From positions 1-64,000 of the forward strand of contig JAAYEG010000040.1 in the NCBI GenBank assembly GCA_012728895.1: a DNA stretch of 64,000 nt. Direction: 5' to 3'. Within the stretch, counting starts at the first letter, position 1, and each line of letters begins with the position of its first letter. The translations under genes were made by a program, and so were the position numbers. Under the pieces are notes generated by a model, which saw only the letters and a program-made list of their open reading frames with translations, did no database searches and had not been told where the DNA came from. The stretch comes from Methanospirillum sp. (GTDB taxonomy: Archaea; Halobacteriota; Methanomicrobia; Methanomicrobiales; Methanospirillaceae). Of this stretch, positions 37,033 through 46,247 are shown piece after piece.

Positions 37033-39407
37033 CCGACCGAGCGGTCTGCGTCCACGGCCACTTCTACCAGCCGCCGCGCGAGGACCCCTGGCTCGAGGAG
37101 GTGGACCTCCAGCCCTCGGCCGCCCCGTTCCCGGACTGGAACGAGCGGGTCACGGCCGAGTGCTACCGGCCCTTCACGGCGGCGCGGGTGCTCGCGCCCG
37201 ACGGTCGGATCTCGTCGATCGTCAACCTCTTCTCGCGCTGCTCGTTCAACGTCGGCCCGACCCTGCTCACCTGGCTCGAACGGAGGGCTCCCGACGTCTA
37301 CGCCGCGGTCCTGGAGGCCGACCGCGAGGCCCTCGCGCGGTACGGCCACGGGGCCGCGCTGGCCCAGGGCTACCACCACGCGATCCTGCCGCTCGCGGAC
37401 CCGCGCGACCGCGTCACCGAGGTGGCCTGGGGGGTCCGCGACTTCGAGCGCCGGTTCGACCGCCCCCCCGAGGGGTTCTGGCTCCCCGAGCTCGCGGTCG
37501 ACGTCCCGACCCTGGAGGCGCTCGCGGCCCACGGGATCCGGTTCACGCTCCTGGCGCCCCACCAGGCGGCGCGGGTCCGGGTCCCCGGGGGCGCCTGGCG
37601 GGAGGTGGACCGGCTCTCGCTCGACCTCTCCCGCCCGTACCGGTGCCCGCTTCCCTCCGGTGACTCGATCGCGGTCTTCTTCTACGACGGGGCGACGGCC
37701 GACGCGCTCGCGTTCGGGGACCTGCTCTCGAACGGCTCCCGGTTCTCGGACCGCCTGGCCCGGGGGCTCTCGGGCGAGGACCGGGCCCAGCTGGTCTCGG
37801 TCGCGGTCGACGGCGAGACCTTCGGCCACCACAGGAAGTTCGGGGAGATGGCGCTCGCCCGGGCCCTCGCGGAGCTGGAGGGGCGCCACCGGCTCCGGGT
37901 GACGGTCTACGGCGAGTTCCTCGAGGCCCACCCGCCGGAGCGGGAGGTCCAGGTGCGGGAGCTGACCTCCTGGTCGTGCGCGCACGGGGTCGAGCGCTGG
38001 CGGGCGGACTGCGGCTGCGCGACCGGGACCCACCCGGGCTGGTCGCAGGCCTGGCGCCCGGTCCTCCGCCGGGCCCTCCAGGACCTGCGCGACCGGCTCC
38101 GGCCGGCGTTCGAGGCGGGGGCCGGCCCCCTCCTGTCCGACCCCTGGAGGGCCCGGGACGCCTACATCGACCTGGTCCGCGATCCGTCCGGCCCCGCCCG
38201 GGAGGCGTTCTTCGCGGCGCACGCCGCCCGCCCCCTCTCCCCGGGCGAGGAGCACCTGGTCCTCGCGCACCTGGAGCTCCAGCGCCACCTGCTGATGTGC
38301 TTCACCTCGTGCGGCTGGTTCTTCGACGACATCGCGGGGATCGAGCCGGTCCAGGTCCTCCGGTACGCGGCCCGGGCCTGCCAGCTCGCCCGCCACCTCT
38401 CCCTGCCCGACCCCGCCCCGGCCCTGGTCGAGGCGCTCCGGGGGGCGCGAGGCAACACGCCGGCCGCCCCGGACGGGGCCGCGGTCTGGGCGCGGCAGGT
38501 CGCGCCGGCCGAGCTCGACTGGCCGCGGCTCGCGGCCCACCTCGCCGTGAAGGCGCTCTGGGCCGACGCGCCCTGCGCGTTCCGGGAGGGGCCGTACGCG
38601 GTCGCGTGCGAGGCCTGCGACCGCTCGGCGGACGGCGACCGCCTCTTCGCGGCCGGCGCCCTCGGAGTCGAGGCCTCGCGGACCCTGGAGTGCCGGGCTT
38701 TCTCGTTCGGGGTCCTCGTCGGTCCGGACGGGGCGGCCAGGGTCGGCATCGGCCCGCCGGGGTCCCCCGTCTGCCCGGGCCCGGACCGGCTTGCGGAGTC
38801 CTTCCCCGACCACCTCTACGGGCCGGAGGCGCTCGGGCTCCGGGCGCGGCGGGACCTCTACGAGCGGCTGATGCGCCGGGCGGCCGACGAGACCACGGTG
38901 ACCTGCGCCCCGCTCGCGGCCGGCCGCCGGCCGCTCCTCGCCGCCCTCGCCCCGCTCGGGCTCGTCCCGCCCCCCTCGTTCGCGGCGCCGGTCGCGCTCG
39001 CCCTCGAGGGGGAGGTCCTCGCGCTCCTCGGCTCCGCGCCCTGCGATACGGCCCGGCTCGCCCCGGCCGCCGCCGGGCTCGCCCCCCTCGCCGGGCTGTA
39101 CGACGCCCCGCGGCTCCGCCGGGCGCTCGAGGAGGCCCTCCGCGGGGCGCTGGAGCGGGCCGCTGCCGGGTTCCCGGACCCGTCGCCGCTCGCGGAGTTC
39201 TCGCGGATCGTCGCCGCCGCGGGGCCGCTCGCGCTCCAGCCCGATCTCTGGTCCCTTCAGAACCTATACATGGCGACCGCGCAGAAGTACTATTCACCCA
39301 TGGCAGCAGACGGGCGACGGGGAGGGGACCTGCCGGGCCCCCGCGAACGGGCGTGGGAGGCCCGGTTCGCCCGGCTCGCCGGGTTCCTCGGGGTGCGCCT
39401 CCCGTGA
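37029..39407 (+). CDS. GH57 / DUF3536 family glycoside hydrolase
   Basis: GTG start overlapping glgB stop; 'CVHGHFYQPPREDPWLEEV', 'SFNVGPTLLTWLE', 'PEGFWLPELAVDVPTLEALAAHGIRFTLLAPHQA', 'VAVDGETFGHHRKFGEMALARAL'. Confidence 0.9.
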   Translation: MTDRAVCVHGHFYQPPREDPWLEEVDLQPSAAPFPDWNERVTAECYRPFTAARVLAPDGRISSIVNLFSRCSFNVGPTLLTWLERRAPDVYAAVLEADREALARYGHGAALAQGYHHAILPLADPRDRVTEVAWGVRDFERRFDRPPEGFWLPELAVDVPTLEALAAHGIRFTLLAPHQAARVRVPGGAWREVDRLSLDLSRPYRCPLPSGDSIAVFFYDGATADALAFGDLLSNGSRFSDRLARGLSGEDRAQLVSVAVDGETFGHHRKFGEMALARALAELEGRHRLRVTVYGEFLEAHPPEREVQVRELTSWSCAHGVERWRADCGCATGTHPGWSQAWRPVLRRALQDLRDRLRPAFEAGAGPLLSDPWRARDAYIDLVRDPSGPAREAFFAAHAARPLSPGEEHLVLAHLELQRHLLMCFTSCGWFFDDIAGIEPVQVLRYAARACQLARHLSLPDPAPALVEALRGARGNTPAAPDGAAVWARQVAPAELDWPRLAAHLAVKALWADAPCAFREGPYAVACEACDRSADGDRLFAAGALGVEASRTLECRAFSFGVLVGPDGAARVGIGPPGSPVCPGPDRLAESFPDHLYGPEALGLRARRDLYERLMRRAADETTVTCAPLAAGRRPLLAALAPLGLVPPPSFAAPVALALEGEVLALLGSAPCDTARLAPAAAGLAPLAGLYDAPRLRRALEEALRGALERAAAGFPDPSPLAEFSRIVAAAGPLALQPDLWSLQNLYMATAQKYYSPMAADGRRGGDLPGPRERAWEARFARLAGFLGVRLP

Positions 39408-40933
39408 GCGGCGCCGTCCTTTCCCGGCGCACGAGCGGGGTGCTCTGCCACGTCACCTCGCTCCCCTCGCGGTTCGGGTGCGGCGACCTGGGGCCGGCGG
39501 CCCACCGGTTCGCCGACCTGCTGGCCGACGGAGCGCAGTCCCTCTGGCAGGTCCTCCCGCTCGCCCCAACAGGGCCGGGCAACTCGCCGTACGCGAGCCC
39601 CTCGGTCTTCGCGGGGAACACGCTCCTCGTGTCTCCCGAGTCTCTCGCGGCGGACGGCTACCTGGACCCGGGGGAGCTCGCCTCCCCGCCGGCCTTCCCC
39701 GGGGGCCGGGTCGACTACGGAACCGTCGCCGCCTGGAAAAACCCGCTCCTCGCCCGGGCTGCCCGGCGGCTGCTCGAGAACCCGCCGCCCGGTTTCGAAA
39801 CGTTCCTGGCCCGCGAGGCCGGCTGGCTCGAGGACCACTGCCTCTTCGTGGCCTGCCGCGAGAGGTACGGCGGCGTCCCCTGGCCCGACTGGCCCGCCGG
39901 GCTCGCGGTCCGCGAGCCCGGCGCCCTCGAGGCGGCCAGCGAAAGCCTCCGGGAGCGGTGCGAGGTCGAGCAGGCGCTCCAGTTCCTCTTCGACGGGCAG
40001 TGGCGGCGGCTCCGGGAGCACTGCGCAGCCCGCGGCATCGGCCTTGTCGGGGACCTTCCGATCTACGTCACCTGGGACTCTGCCGACGTCTGGGCCCGGC
40101 CCGGGCACTTCCGGCTCGACGCCGCCCTCCGACCCGAGGCGGTCGCGGGCGTGCCCCCGGACTACTTCTCGGCCGACGGCCAGCGGTGGGGCAACCCGCT
40201 CTACCGCTGGGAGGTTCACCGCGACGGGGGCTACGCCTGGTGGACGGCCCGGCTGGCCCGCGCGGCCGCCCTCTTCGACGTCGTCCGGCTCGACCACTTC
40301 GTGGGCTTCGCCGAGTACTGGGAGGTCCCGGCCGGCGAGCCGACCGCCCGGAACGGGGCCTGGCGGCCCGGCCCGGGGAGAGATCTCTTCCGGCCCGTCC
40401 TCGACGCCCTCCCCTCGCTCGCCCTGGTGGCCGAGGACCTGGGGCACGTCACCCCCGGCGTCACCGCCCTGCGGGAGGCGCTCGGGGTCCCCGGGATGCG
40501 CGTCCTCCTCCTCGGGCTCGGGACGGGGATGGCCGCGAGCCCGCACGCGCCCCACCACCACGAGCGGGAGACGGTCCTCTATTCCGGGACCCACGACAGC
40601 CCGACCGCCGCCGGCTGGTGGGAGGAGGCCTCCCCCGAGGACCGGGCCGCCCTCGACCGCTACCTCGGGCGGACGGTGGGGCGCGCGGAGGTCGCCGACG
40701 CGCTGATCCGGCTCTGCATGCAGTCGGTCGCGGCGACGCTCATCGTCCCGCTCCAGGACCTGCTCGGGCTCGGCTCCGGCGCCCGGATGAACACCCCGGG
40801 GACGGCCTTTGGGAACTGGGAGTGGCGCTGCCCGGAGGGCGCGCTCACCCCCGCCCTGGCGGCCCGCCTCGCCGACCTGGCGGCGACCTACGACCGGGCG
40901 CCGCGCCCCCCCTCCGAACCCCCACGGACGTGA
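39404..40933 (+). CDS. malQ: 4-alpha-glucanotransferase
   Basis: 'RTSGVLCHVTSLPSRFGCGDLGPAAHRFADLLADGAQSLWQVLPLAPTGPGNSPY', 'VRLDHFVGFAEYWEVPAGEPTA', 'ALVAEDLGHVTPGV', 'YSGTHDSPTAAGWW'. Confidence 0.95.
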   Translation: MSGAVLSRRTSGVLCHVTSLPSRFGCGDLGPAAHRFADLLADGAQSLWQVLPLAPTGPGNSPYASPSVFAGNTLLVSPESLAADGYLDPGELASPPAFPGGRVDYGTVAAWKNPLLARAARRLLENPPPGFETFLAREAGWLEDHCLFVACRERYGGVPWPDWPAGLAVREPGALEAASESLRERCEVEQALQFLFDGQWRRLREHCAARGIGLVGDLPIYVTWDSADVWARPGHFRLDAALRPEAVAGVPPDYFSADGQRWGNPLYRWEVHRDGGYAWWTARLARAAALFDVVRLDHFVGFAEYWEVPAGEPTARNGAWRPGPGRDLFRPVLDALPSLALVAEDLGHVTPGVTALREALGVPGMRVLLLGLGTGMAASPHAPHHHERETVLYSGTHDSPTAAGWWEEASPEDRAALDRYLGRTVGRAEVADALIRLCMQSVAATLIVPLQDLLGLGSGARMNTPGTAFGNWEWRCPEGALTPALAARLADLAATYDRAPRPPSEPPRT

Positions 40934-40938
40934 TCTCC

Positions 40939-43140
40939 ATGGAACGATACCCCGACTTCCCCCAGATCCCCGAGCGGCTCTCGGGGCTCGTCGACCTCGC
41001 CTACAACCTCTGGTGGTCCTGGCACCCCGAGGCCCGCCTGCTCTTCAAGCAGCTCTCGCACCCGCTCTGGAAGGAGTGCGTCCACAACCCGATCCGGCTC
41101 ATGCACCACCTCCCGGCGGACGTCTTCGACGAGGCGGCCACGGACCCGGACTACCTCCTCCGCTACGACATCGTGATGCACCGGTTCCGCCGGTACATGG
41201 ACGAGCGGAACGGGTGGTTCCAGGAGGCCTACGGCGAGGGGGGGAACGGGATGCGGATCGCCTACTTCTCGGCCGAGTTCGGGCTCCACCACTCGCTCCC
41301 GTTCTACGCCGGCGGTCTCGGGTTCCTGGCGGGGGACCACCTCAAGGAGTGCTCCGACCTCCACGTCCCGGTGGTCGGGGTCGGGTTCATGTACGCGGAC
41401 GGCTACCTCCACCAGAGGCTCACCCCCGACGGCTGGCAGGAGGACATCGTCGAGACCCTGGACCGGGCGGCCGCGCCGATCACGCAGGTCGCCGGCCCGG
41501 ACGGGAAGCCGCTGGAGGTGACCGTCCCCCTGATGGACCCGGACCTCCTGGCCTACGTCTGGCGGGTCGACGTGGGCCGGGTCCCGCTCTATCTCCTGGA
41601 CACGGACCACCCCGCGAACCCCCCGGAGTACCGCTCGATCTCGAGCCGGCTCTACACCGGGGACCGCGAGCTCCGGCTCCGGCAGGAGATCGTGCTCGGG
41701 GTCGGCGGGCGGCGGATGCTCGCGGCCCTGGGGGTCGAGTTCTCGGCGGTCCACCTCAACGAGGGCCACCCGGCCTTCGCCCTGCTCGAGCTCCTCCGCG
41801 AGCGGGTCGAGGAGGGGACCCCGTTCGACCAGGCGGTCCGCGAGGTGCGCGGGACCTCGATCTTCACGACACACACCCCGGTCCCGGCCGGGTTCGACGT
41901 CTTCTCCGACGACCTGATCACGAAGGCGTTCAACTCCTACCCCGCGTCGCTCGGGCTCTCGACCGAGGAGTTCCTCTCGCTCGGGCGCGACCCCGCCTCC
42001 CCCGGCTCGGGGTTCAACATGGCGATGCTCGCGCTCCGGCTCTGCGGGCACGCGAACGCGGTCTCGGAGCGGCACGGCCAGGTCTCGCGCGAGCTCTTCG
42101 GCGGGCTCTGGCCGGGCCGGCCGATTGACCAGGTCCCGGTCGGCTCGATCACGAACGGGGTCCACCTCCCGACCTGGCTCAACTCCCGGATGGCCGCGCT
42201 CTTCGACCGCCACTTCTTCGAGACCAGCCCGAACTGGCTCGAGGAGCACGACGTTTCGGCGATCTGGAAGCTGGTCGACGCGATCCCGGACGGCGAGCTC
42301 TGGAACCTCCACATCGCGCTCAAGGCGAAGCTCCTGAACCGGATGCGCGAGCGGCGCCGGCGGGTCTTCGCGGGCGGGAACGAGGACCCGGGCCGGTTCG
42401 TGGCCGAGGGGGTGATGATGGACCCGTCGGTCCTGACGATCGGGTTCGCCCGCCGGTTCTCGACCTACAAGCGGGCCGACCTGGTCTTCCGGGACCCCGA
42501 GCGGCTCCGGCGGATCCTGACCCACAAGAAGCGGCCGGTCCAGCTGATCTTCGCGGGGAAGGCGCACCCGAGCGACGAGGAGGGGAAGCGGATGCTCCAG
42601 CGGATCTACGGGTTCGCCCGCCGGCCCGAGTTCGAGGGGCGGATCGCGTTCCTGGAGGACTACGGCGAGCAGACCGCGCAGTACCTGGTCCACGGCGTCG
42701 ACGTCTGGCTCAACAACCCGCTTCCGCCGATGGAGGCCTCGGGGACGAGCGGGATGAAGGCCGCGATGAACGGGGTCGTGAACTGCTCGATCCTGGACGG
42801 CTGGTGGCTGGAGGGCTTCAACGGCGTGAACGGCTGGGCCTTCGGGGGCGAGGCGCAGGGCGGGGACCGGTCGAACTCCGACGCGGAGGCGATCTACCGC
42901 CTGCTCGAGGAGGAGATCACCCCGCTCTACTACCGGAAGGGGCTCGACGGGGTGCCGCACGACTGGGTCCGGCTGATGAAGGCCTCGATCCGGTGCTGCG
43001 CCCCCCGCTTCTCGGCCCGCCGGATGGTCAAGGAGTACGTCGGGCACTACTACCCGCACCTGCTCAGCTGCGCGGCCTCGGGGTTCGAGGTCTGCCCGGT
43101 CGACCCCCCTGAACTCTCTCTCGCCGGCCGGGAGGGATAG
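40939..43140 (+). CDS. glgP: Alpha-glucan phosphorylase
   Basis: 'VDLAYNLWWSWHPEARLLF', 'AYFSAEFGLHHSLPFYAGGLGFLAGDHLKECSDL', 'HLNEGHPAFALLELLRER', 'NPLPPMEASGTSGMKAAMNGVVNCSILDGWWLEG'. Confidence 0.95.
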   Translation: MERYPDFPQIPERLSGLVDLAYNLWWSWHPEARLLFKQLSHPLWKECVHNPIRLMHHLPADVFDEAATDPDYLLRYDIVMHRFRRYMDERNGWFQEAYGEGGNGMRIAYFSAEFGLHHSLPFYAGGLGFLAGDHLKECSDLHVPVVGVGFMYADGYLHQRLTPDGWQEDIVETLDRAAAPITQVAGPDGKPLEVTVPLMDPDLLAYVWRVDVGRVPLYLLDTDHPANPPEYRSISSRLYTGDRELRLRQEIVLGVGGRRMLAALGVEFSAVHLNEGHPAFALLELLRERVEEGTPFDQAVREVRGTSIFTTHTPVPAGFDVFSDDLITKAFNSYPASLGLSTEEFLSLGRDPASPGSGFNMAMLALRLCGHANAVSERHGQVSRELFGGLWPGRPIDQVPVGSITNGVHLPTWLNSRMAALFDRHFFETSPNWLEEHDVSAIWKLVDAIPDGELWNLHIALKAKLLNRMRERRRRVFAGGNEDPGRFVAEGVMMDPSVLTIGFARRFSTYKRADLVFRDPERLRRILTHKKRPVQLIFAGKAHPSDEEGKRMLQRIYGFARRPEFEGRIAFLEDYGEQTAQYLVHGVDVWLNNPLPPMEASGTSGMKAAMNGVVNCSILDGWWLEGFNGVNGWAFGGEAQGGDRSNSDAEAIYRLLEEEITPLYYRKGLDGVPHDWVRLMKASIRCCAPRFSARRMVKEYVGHYYPHLLSCAASGFEVCPVDPPELSLAGREG

Positions 43141-43230
43141 GCCCCGCCCCTCGCCGGGAACCGCCGGCCCGGGGCAGGGAAGCCGGCGATTTATCCCCCC
43201 CCGCGGCCCCGGTCCAGGACGAGAGAAAAG

Positions 43231-43245
43231 CAACATTTATGATAA
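43231..43245 (+). promoter_or_regulatory. Candidate archaeal BRE/TATA element upstream of the surface-protein locus
   Basis: 'aaaagcaacatttatgataac' about 27-35 nt upstream of ATG 43268, AT-rich in a GC-rich context. Confidence 0.45.
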
Positions 43246-43267
43246 CTTTCTGCATATAGTTCCCGTA

Positions 43268-44287
43268 ATGGCTGCGCCGGGGAGGGTGCGGAGCGAGGAC
43301 GCGCTGTCGGAGATCGTCGGGTTCGTGCTGGTCCTGGCGCTGGTGGTCGTGGCCTCGACCCTCTACCTGATGTACGTGGTGCCGGCCGAGGGCCGGGAGG
43401 ACGAGATCACCCAGATGAACGAGGTCCAGGACCGGTTCGTCAGCTACAAGACGAGCGTGGACGGGCTCTGGATGCGCTCGCTGGCCGACCTCTCCGTGGC
43501 CGGGACGCGCGGCGTCTCGCTCTCCACCTCGTTCGACCTGGGGACGGGCGGGGGCAACACCCAGTCGAGCGGGCTCTTCCTCTCGTTCATGCGGCCGATC
43601 GGGACGGCCGCGAATATGCGGACGCAGATAGGCACGGAACCGACCGATACCATAGAGGATCGAATCGGTCTGCGGCTGAACGAAGATGAATACTATTTTG
43701 CGAACGATGCGGAATTCAACGAGGTGCCCGTCGGATCCCTGAGCTACCACACGGACAATTACTACTGGATCCAGCAGAACTACATCTACAAGCTCGGCGG
43801 GGTGTTCCTGGAGCAGCCCGGCGAGGGCGTCTCGGTCAAGGTTGCGCCGCCCATCGCCATCTACCAGGTGAAGAACGCGTTGAACGACCCGCCCAGCGAT
43901 GCGGTGAAGGTCAGCCTCTCGCTCGTCAACATCACGAGCCCAAGTTCGACCGTCGGCGGTACCGGGCCCCTGCGCGTCGAGACGCGCCTCCGAGAGTCGG
44001 TGGTCGCATCCTACCGGAACGAACCTTTGAAGGAAGTCGTGTTTTGGGTCTACGCAAAAGATGAGTTCTGGGCGGATGCCTGGTTGCAGGTCTTTCACGA
44101 TCTAAAAAGGAAGTGCCCGGTCTCTAATCCAGACGAGTGGATCGATATCGAACAGGATAATTCCGATCCACGGATGGTCACGCTACACGTCTCTCATAAA
44201 CCGGGCGGGGTCCCGTCCCCGACGAGCGACGTGTTCCTCGACCTTTCCGAAGCGACGCTCCAGGTGACGTTCGAGTATGACGAGTAG
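43268..44287 (+). CDS. Pilin-like N-terminus membrane-anchored surface protein, short partner A1
   Basis: 'RSEDALSEIVGFVLVLALVVVASTLYLMYVVPAEGREDEI'; shares 'NYYWIQQNYIYKLGGVFLEQ...PPIAIY' with the 46248 protein. Confidence 0.85.
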   Translation: MAAPGRVRSEDALSEIVGFVLVLALVVVASTLYLMYVVPAEGREDEITQMNEVQDRFVSYKTSVDGLWMRSLADLSVAGTRGVSLSTSFDLGTGGGNTQSSGLFLSFMRPIGTAANMRTQIGTEPTDTIEDRIGLRLNEDEYYFANDAEFNEVPVGSLSYHTDNYYWIQQNYIYKLGGVFLEQPGEGVSVKVAPPIAIYQVKNALNDPPSDAVKVSLSLVNITSPSSTVGGTGPLRVETRLRESVVASYRNEPLKEVVFWVYAKDEFWADAWLQVFHDLKRKCPVSNPDEWIDIEQDNSDPRMVTLHVSHKPGGVPSPTSDVFLDLSEATLQVTFEYDE

Positions 44288-46136
44288 GGAGGACGCTGTC
44301 TCGGAGGCCATCGGGGGCGTCCTGCTCATTGCACTCGTGGTCATCGGCGCGGCCATCGTGGGCACGTACGTGGCATCGCAGCCCCTGCCCGAGAAGATCC
44401 CCAAGGTGCAGTTCGGCGTCAAAGAGTATCAGAAGAATATCTACCTCGAGCACGAGGGCGGAGAGAGCCTTATCAATGGATCTTTTTCTGTCGTGGTCGA
44501 CGGTCAGCGTATCCCCCCTGGCAAGTGGGAGATCGTATCCGGTGATGACACGTGGAACCTTGGGGATAGGATCAAGATTGATGAAGAGTATGAAGGAGCC
44601 AAATCGGTCGGCCTCGTCTACAGCGGGGGTTCGGGCGAGACGCTGCTGCGTTCTTCCAGCTCACCGTGGGGATTTGAGTACTCGCCCCCGTTCCCGGATC
44701 CGTTCGAGGTCATCGAGGATCCCTACGAGGTTCGCGATATCCCAGATTGGCCGGGGAACTTCACCAACCTGTCCTACGACTGGCCCGTCACCGCTGAGCC
44801 GCAACCGACCTTTACGCCGGCGAACTCCAAGCACGTGTACGTCGCCGCGAAAGACTCGACGATCACGCCCCCCGAACCTCCGCTCTTCATCTGCGACGGG
44901 GTCGACGACGAGCGCGAGATCAACGACGCGATCGCCATTGCACAGGGAGGAGTCGTGGAGCTGCTCGACGGCACCTTCCGCTGCCACGGGCGGATCATCC
45001 TCCGCGACGACACCTCGCTCTACGGCCAGGGGTCACTGGATACCGCGGTCGAGATAACGGCGAAGAACGGCGGCTCGGGGTACCTGCCGGTGACCATCAA
45101 CGCGAACAACGTGAACGTCGGGTATTTTTCGCTCCACGGGAACGGCTTCGTCATGGTCACGAAGAGCCACGTCCGGGTCCACGACATCACCGCGACCAGC
45201 ATCGACCTGGACGGCAAATGGCACAAGGCCTCGGGGAACGGGATGTTCTTCGTCTGGGTCGCCCCGCCCGAGATCCAGGTCGATGACGTCGAGTTCTACC
45301 TCTGTCGGGCGGTCCGGTGCCACACCCACGGGTTCAACATGAACCAGTACTATGATGACCGGGTGGTGCGGGCCACCACGAACATCCGGTTCGTCGGATG
45401 CCATGCGGTCAAGTGCGGCTACGGTGTCGCCGGCGAACCGGGCATCCCGGCATCGGTCACGTCCACGAACGAGTCCCGCTCGGAGTGGATCACCGGTTTC
45501 GACTTCCACGAGTGGCAGGACCTCGTCAACTGCGAGGTCGTGGAGTGCGTCGCCGCCGACAACTGGGAGTCCGGGTTCCACCTCGAGCCCGGCGCCCGGT
45601 ACACGGAGCCGCCGGGCCCGTGGACCGTCTCGAAGAACATCGTCTTCCGGGACTGTGCGAGCATCGACAACGGACAGCGGAACACCTACAAGAACCACTT
45701 CTTCATGTCGGGCTACTACCTCTCGCGGGACACCGACCTACACAACTGCTACTCAGAGAACAACCGGAACTGCGGCTACTACGTCCACAGCGGGAAGGAC
45801 AGCTCGTTCACGGATTGTAGGGACGTCGGGAGCACCTACGGGTGGAAGGTCTGCAAGGCGAGCGAGGATATATCGATCGCGGACTGCACCAGTGAGAACA
45901 ACCCCCGCTGGGCCCTCTGGCTCTCGTTCTCGAAGCGCATCTCCGTGACCAACTTCGTCCAGAGTAACGTCGCCGGGGACCGGGGATACCAGAACATCCT
46001 GGGGTGGTACAAGGACGAGGCGAAGTACCAGCTGCCGGTCACGGACTCGAAATTCGTCATCACGGCCTATGGAAACACCATGCCGATCATCAACAGGGCA
46101 GGGAACGGCAATACCTATGACCTCTCTTACGGGTGA
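44277..46136 (+). CDS. Type IV pilin-like N-terminus fused to right-handed beta-helix passenger (B1)
   Basis: 'REDAVSEAIGGVLLIALVVIGAAIVGTYVASQP', 'IYLEHEGGESLINGSFSVVVDG' (archaeal pilin domain), then pectate-lyase/NosD-like repeats; overlaps the A1 stop. Confidence 0.88.
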   Translation: MTSREDAVSEAIGGVLLIALVVIGAAIVGTYVASQPLPEKIPKVQFGVKEYQKNIYLEHEGGESLINGSFSVVVDGQRIPPGKWEIVSGDDTWNLGDRIKIDEEYEGAKSVGLVYSGGSGETLLRSSSSPWGFEYSPPFPDPFEVIEDPYEVRDIPDWPGNFTNLSYDWPVTAEPQPTFTPANSKHVYVAAKDSTITPPEPPLFICDGVDDEREINDAIAIAQGGVVELLDGTFRCHGRIILRDDTSLYGQGSLDTAVEITAKNGGSGYLPVTINANNVNVGYFSLHGNGFVMVTKSHVRVHDITATSIDLDGKWHKASGNGMFFVWVAPPEIQVDDVEFYLCRAVRCHTHGFNMNQYYDDRVVRATTNIRFVGCHAVKCGYGVAGEPGIPASVTSTNESRSEWITGFDFHEWQDLVNCEVVECVAADNWESGFHLEPGARYTEPPGPWTVSKNIVFRDCASIDNGQRNTYKNHFFMSGYYLSRDTDLHNCYSENNRNCGYYVHSGKDSSFTDCRDVGSTYGWKVCKASEDISIADCTSENNPRWALWLSFSKRISVTNFVQSNVAGDRGYQNILGWYKDEAKYQLPVTDSKFVITAYGNTMPIINRAGNGNTYDLSYG

Positions 46137-46145
46137 GCCGTACGG

Positions 46146-46169
46146 CCTGCCTGGCTCAGGACAGGCAGG
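46146..46169 (+). terminator. Perfect 8-bp hairpin between module 1 and module 2
   Basis: CCTGCCTG-gctcagga-CAGGCAGG 10 nt after the stop at 46136; terminator versus mRNA processing or stability element unresolved. Confidence 0.4.
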
Positions 46170-46247
46170 ATTGCCCTGCTCTGTGTTCAAAACGGCGCCT
46201 GCCGGCCTGTCTTCACGTCGGGTCAACGTTTCAAAAGGTTAAAGTAG

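Noticed and set aside
39478-43140. 1220-aa ORF as a single giant protein
   Set aside because: First ~490 aa are an out-of-frame reading of malQ; only the segment from 40939 (MERYPDFPQ...) is real glgP.
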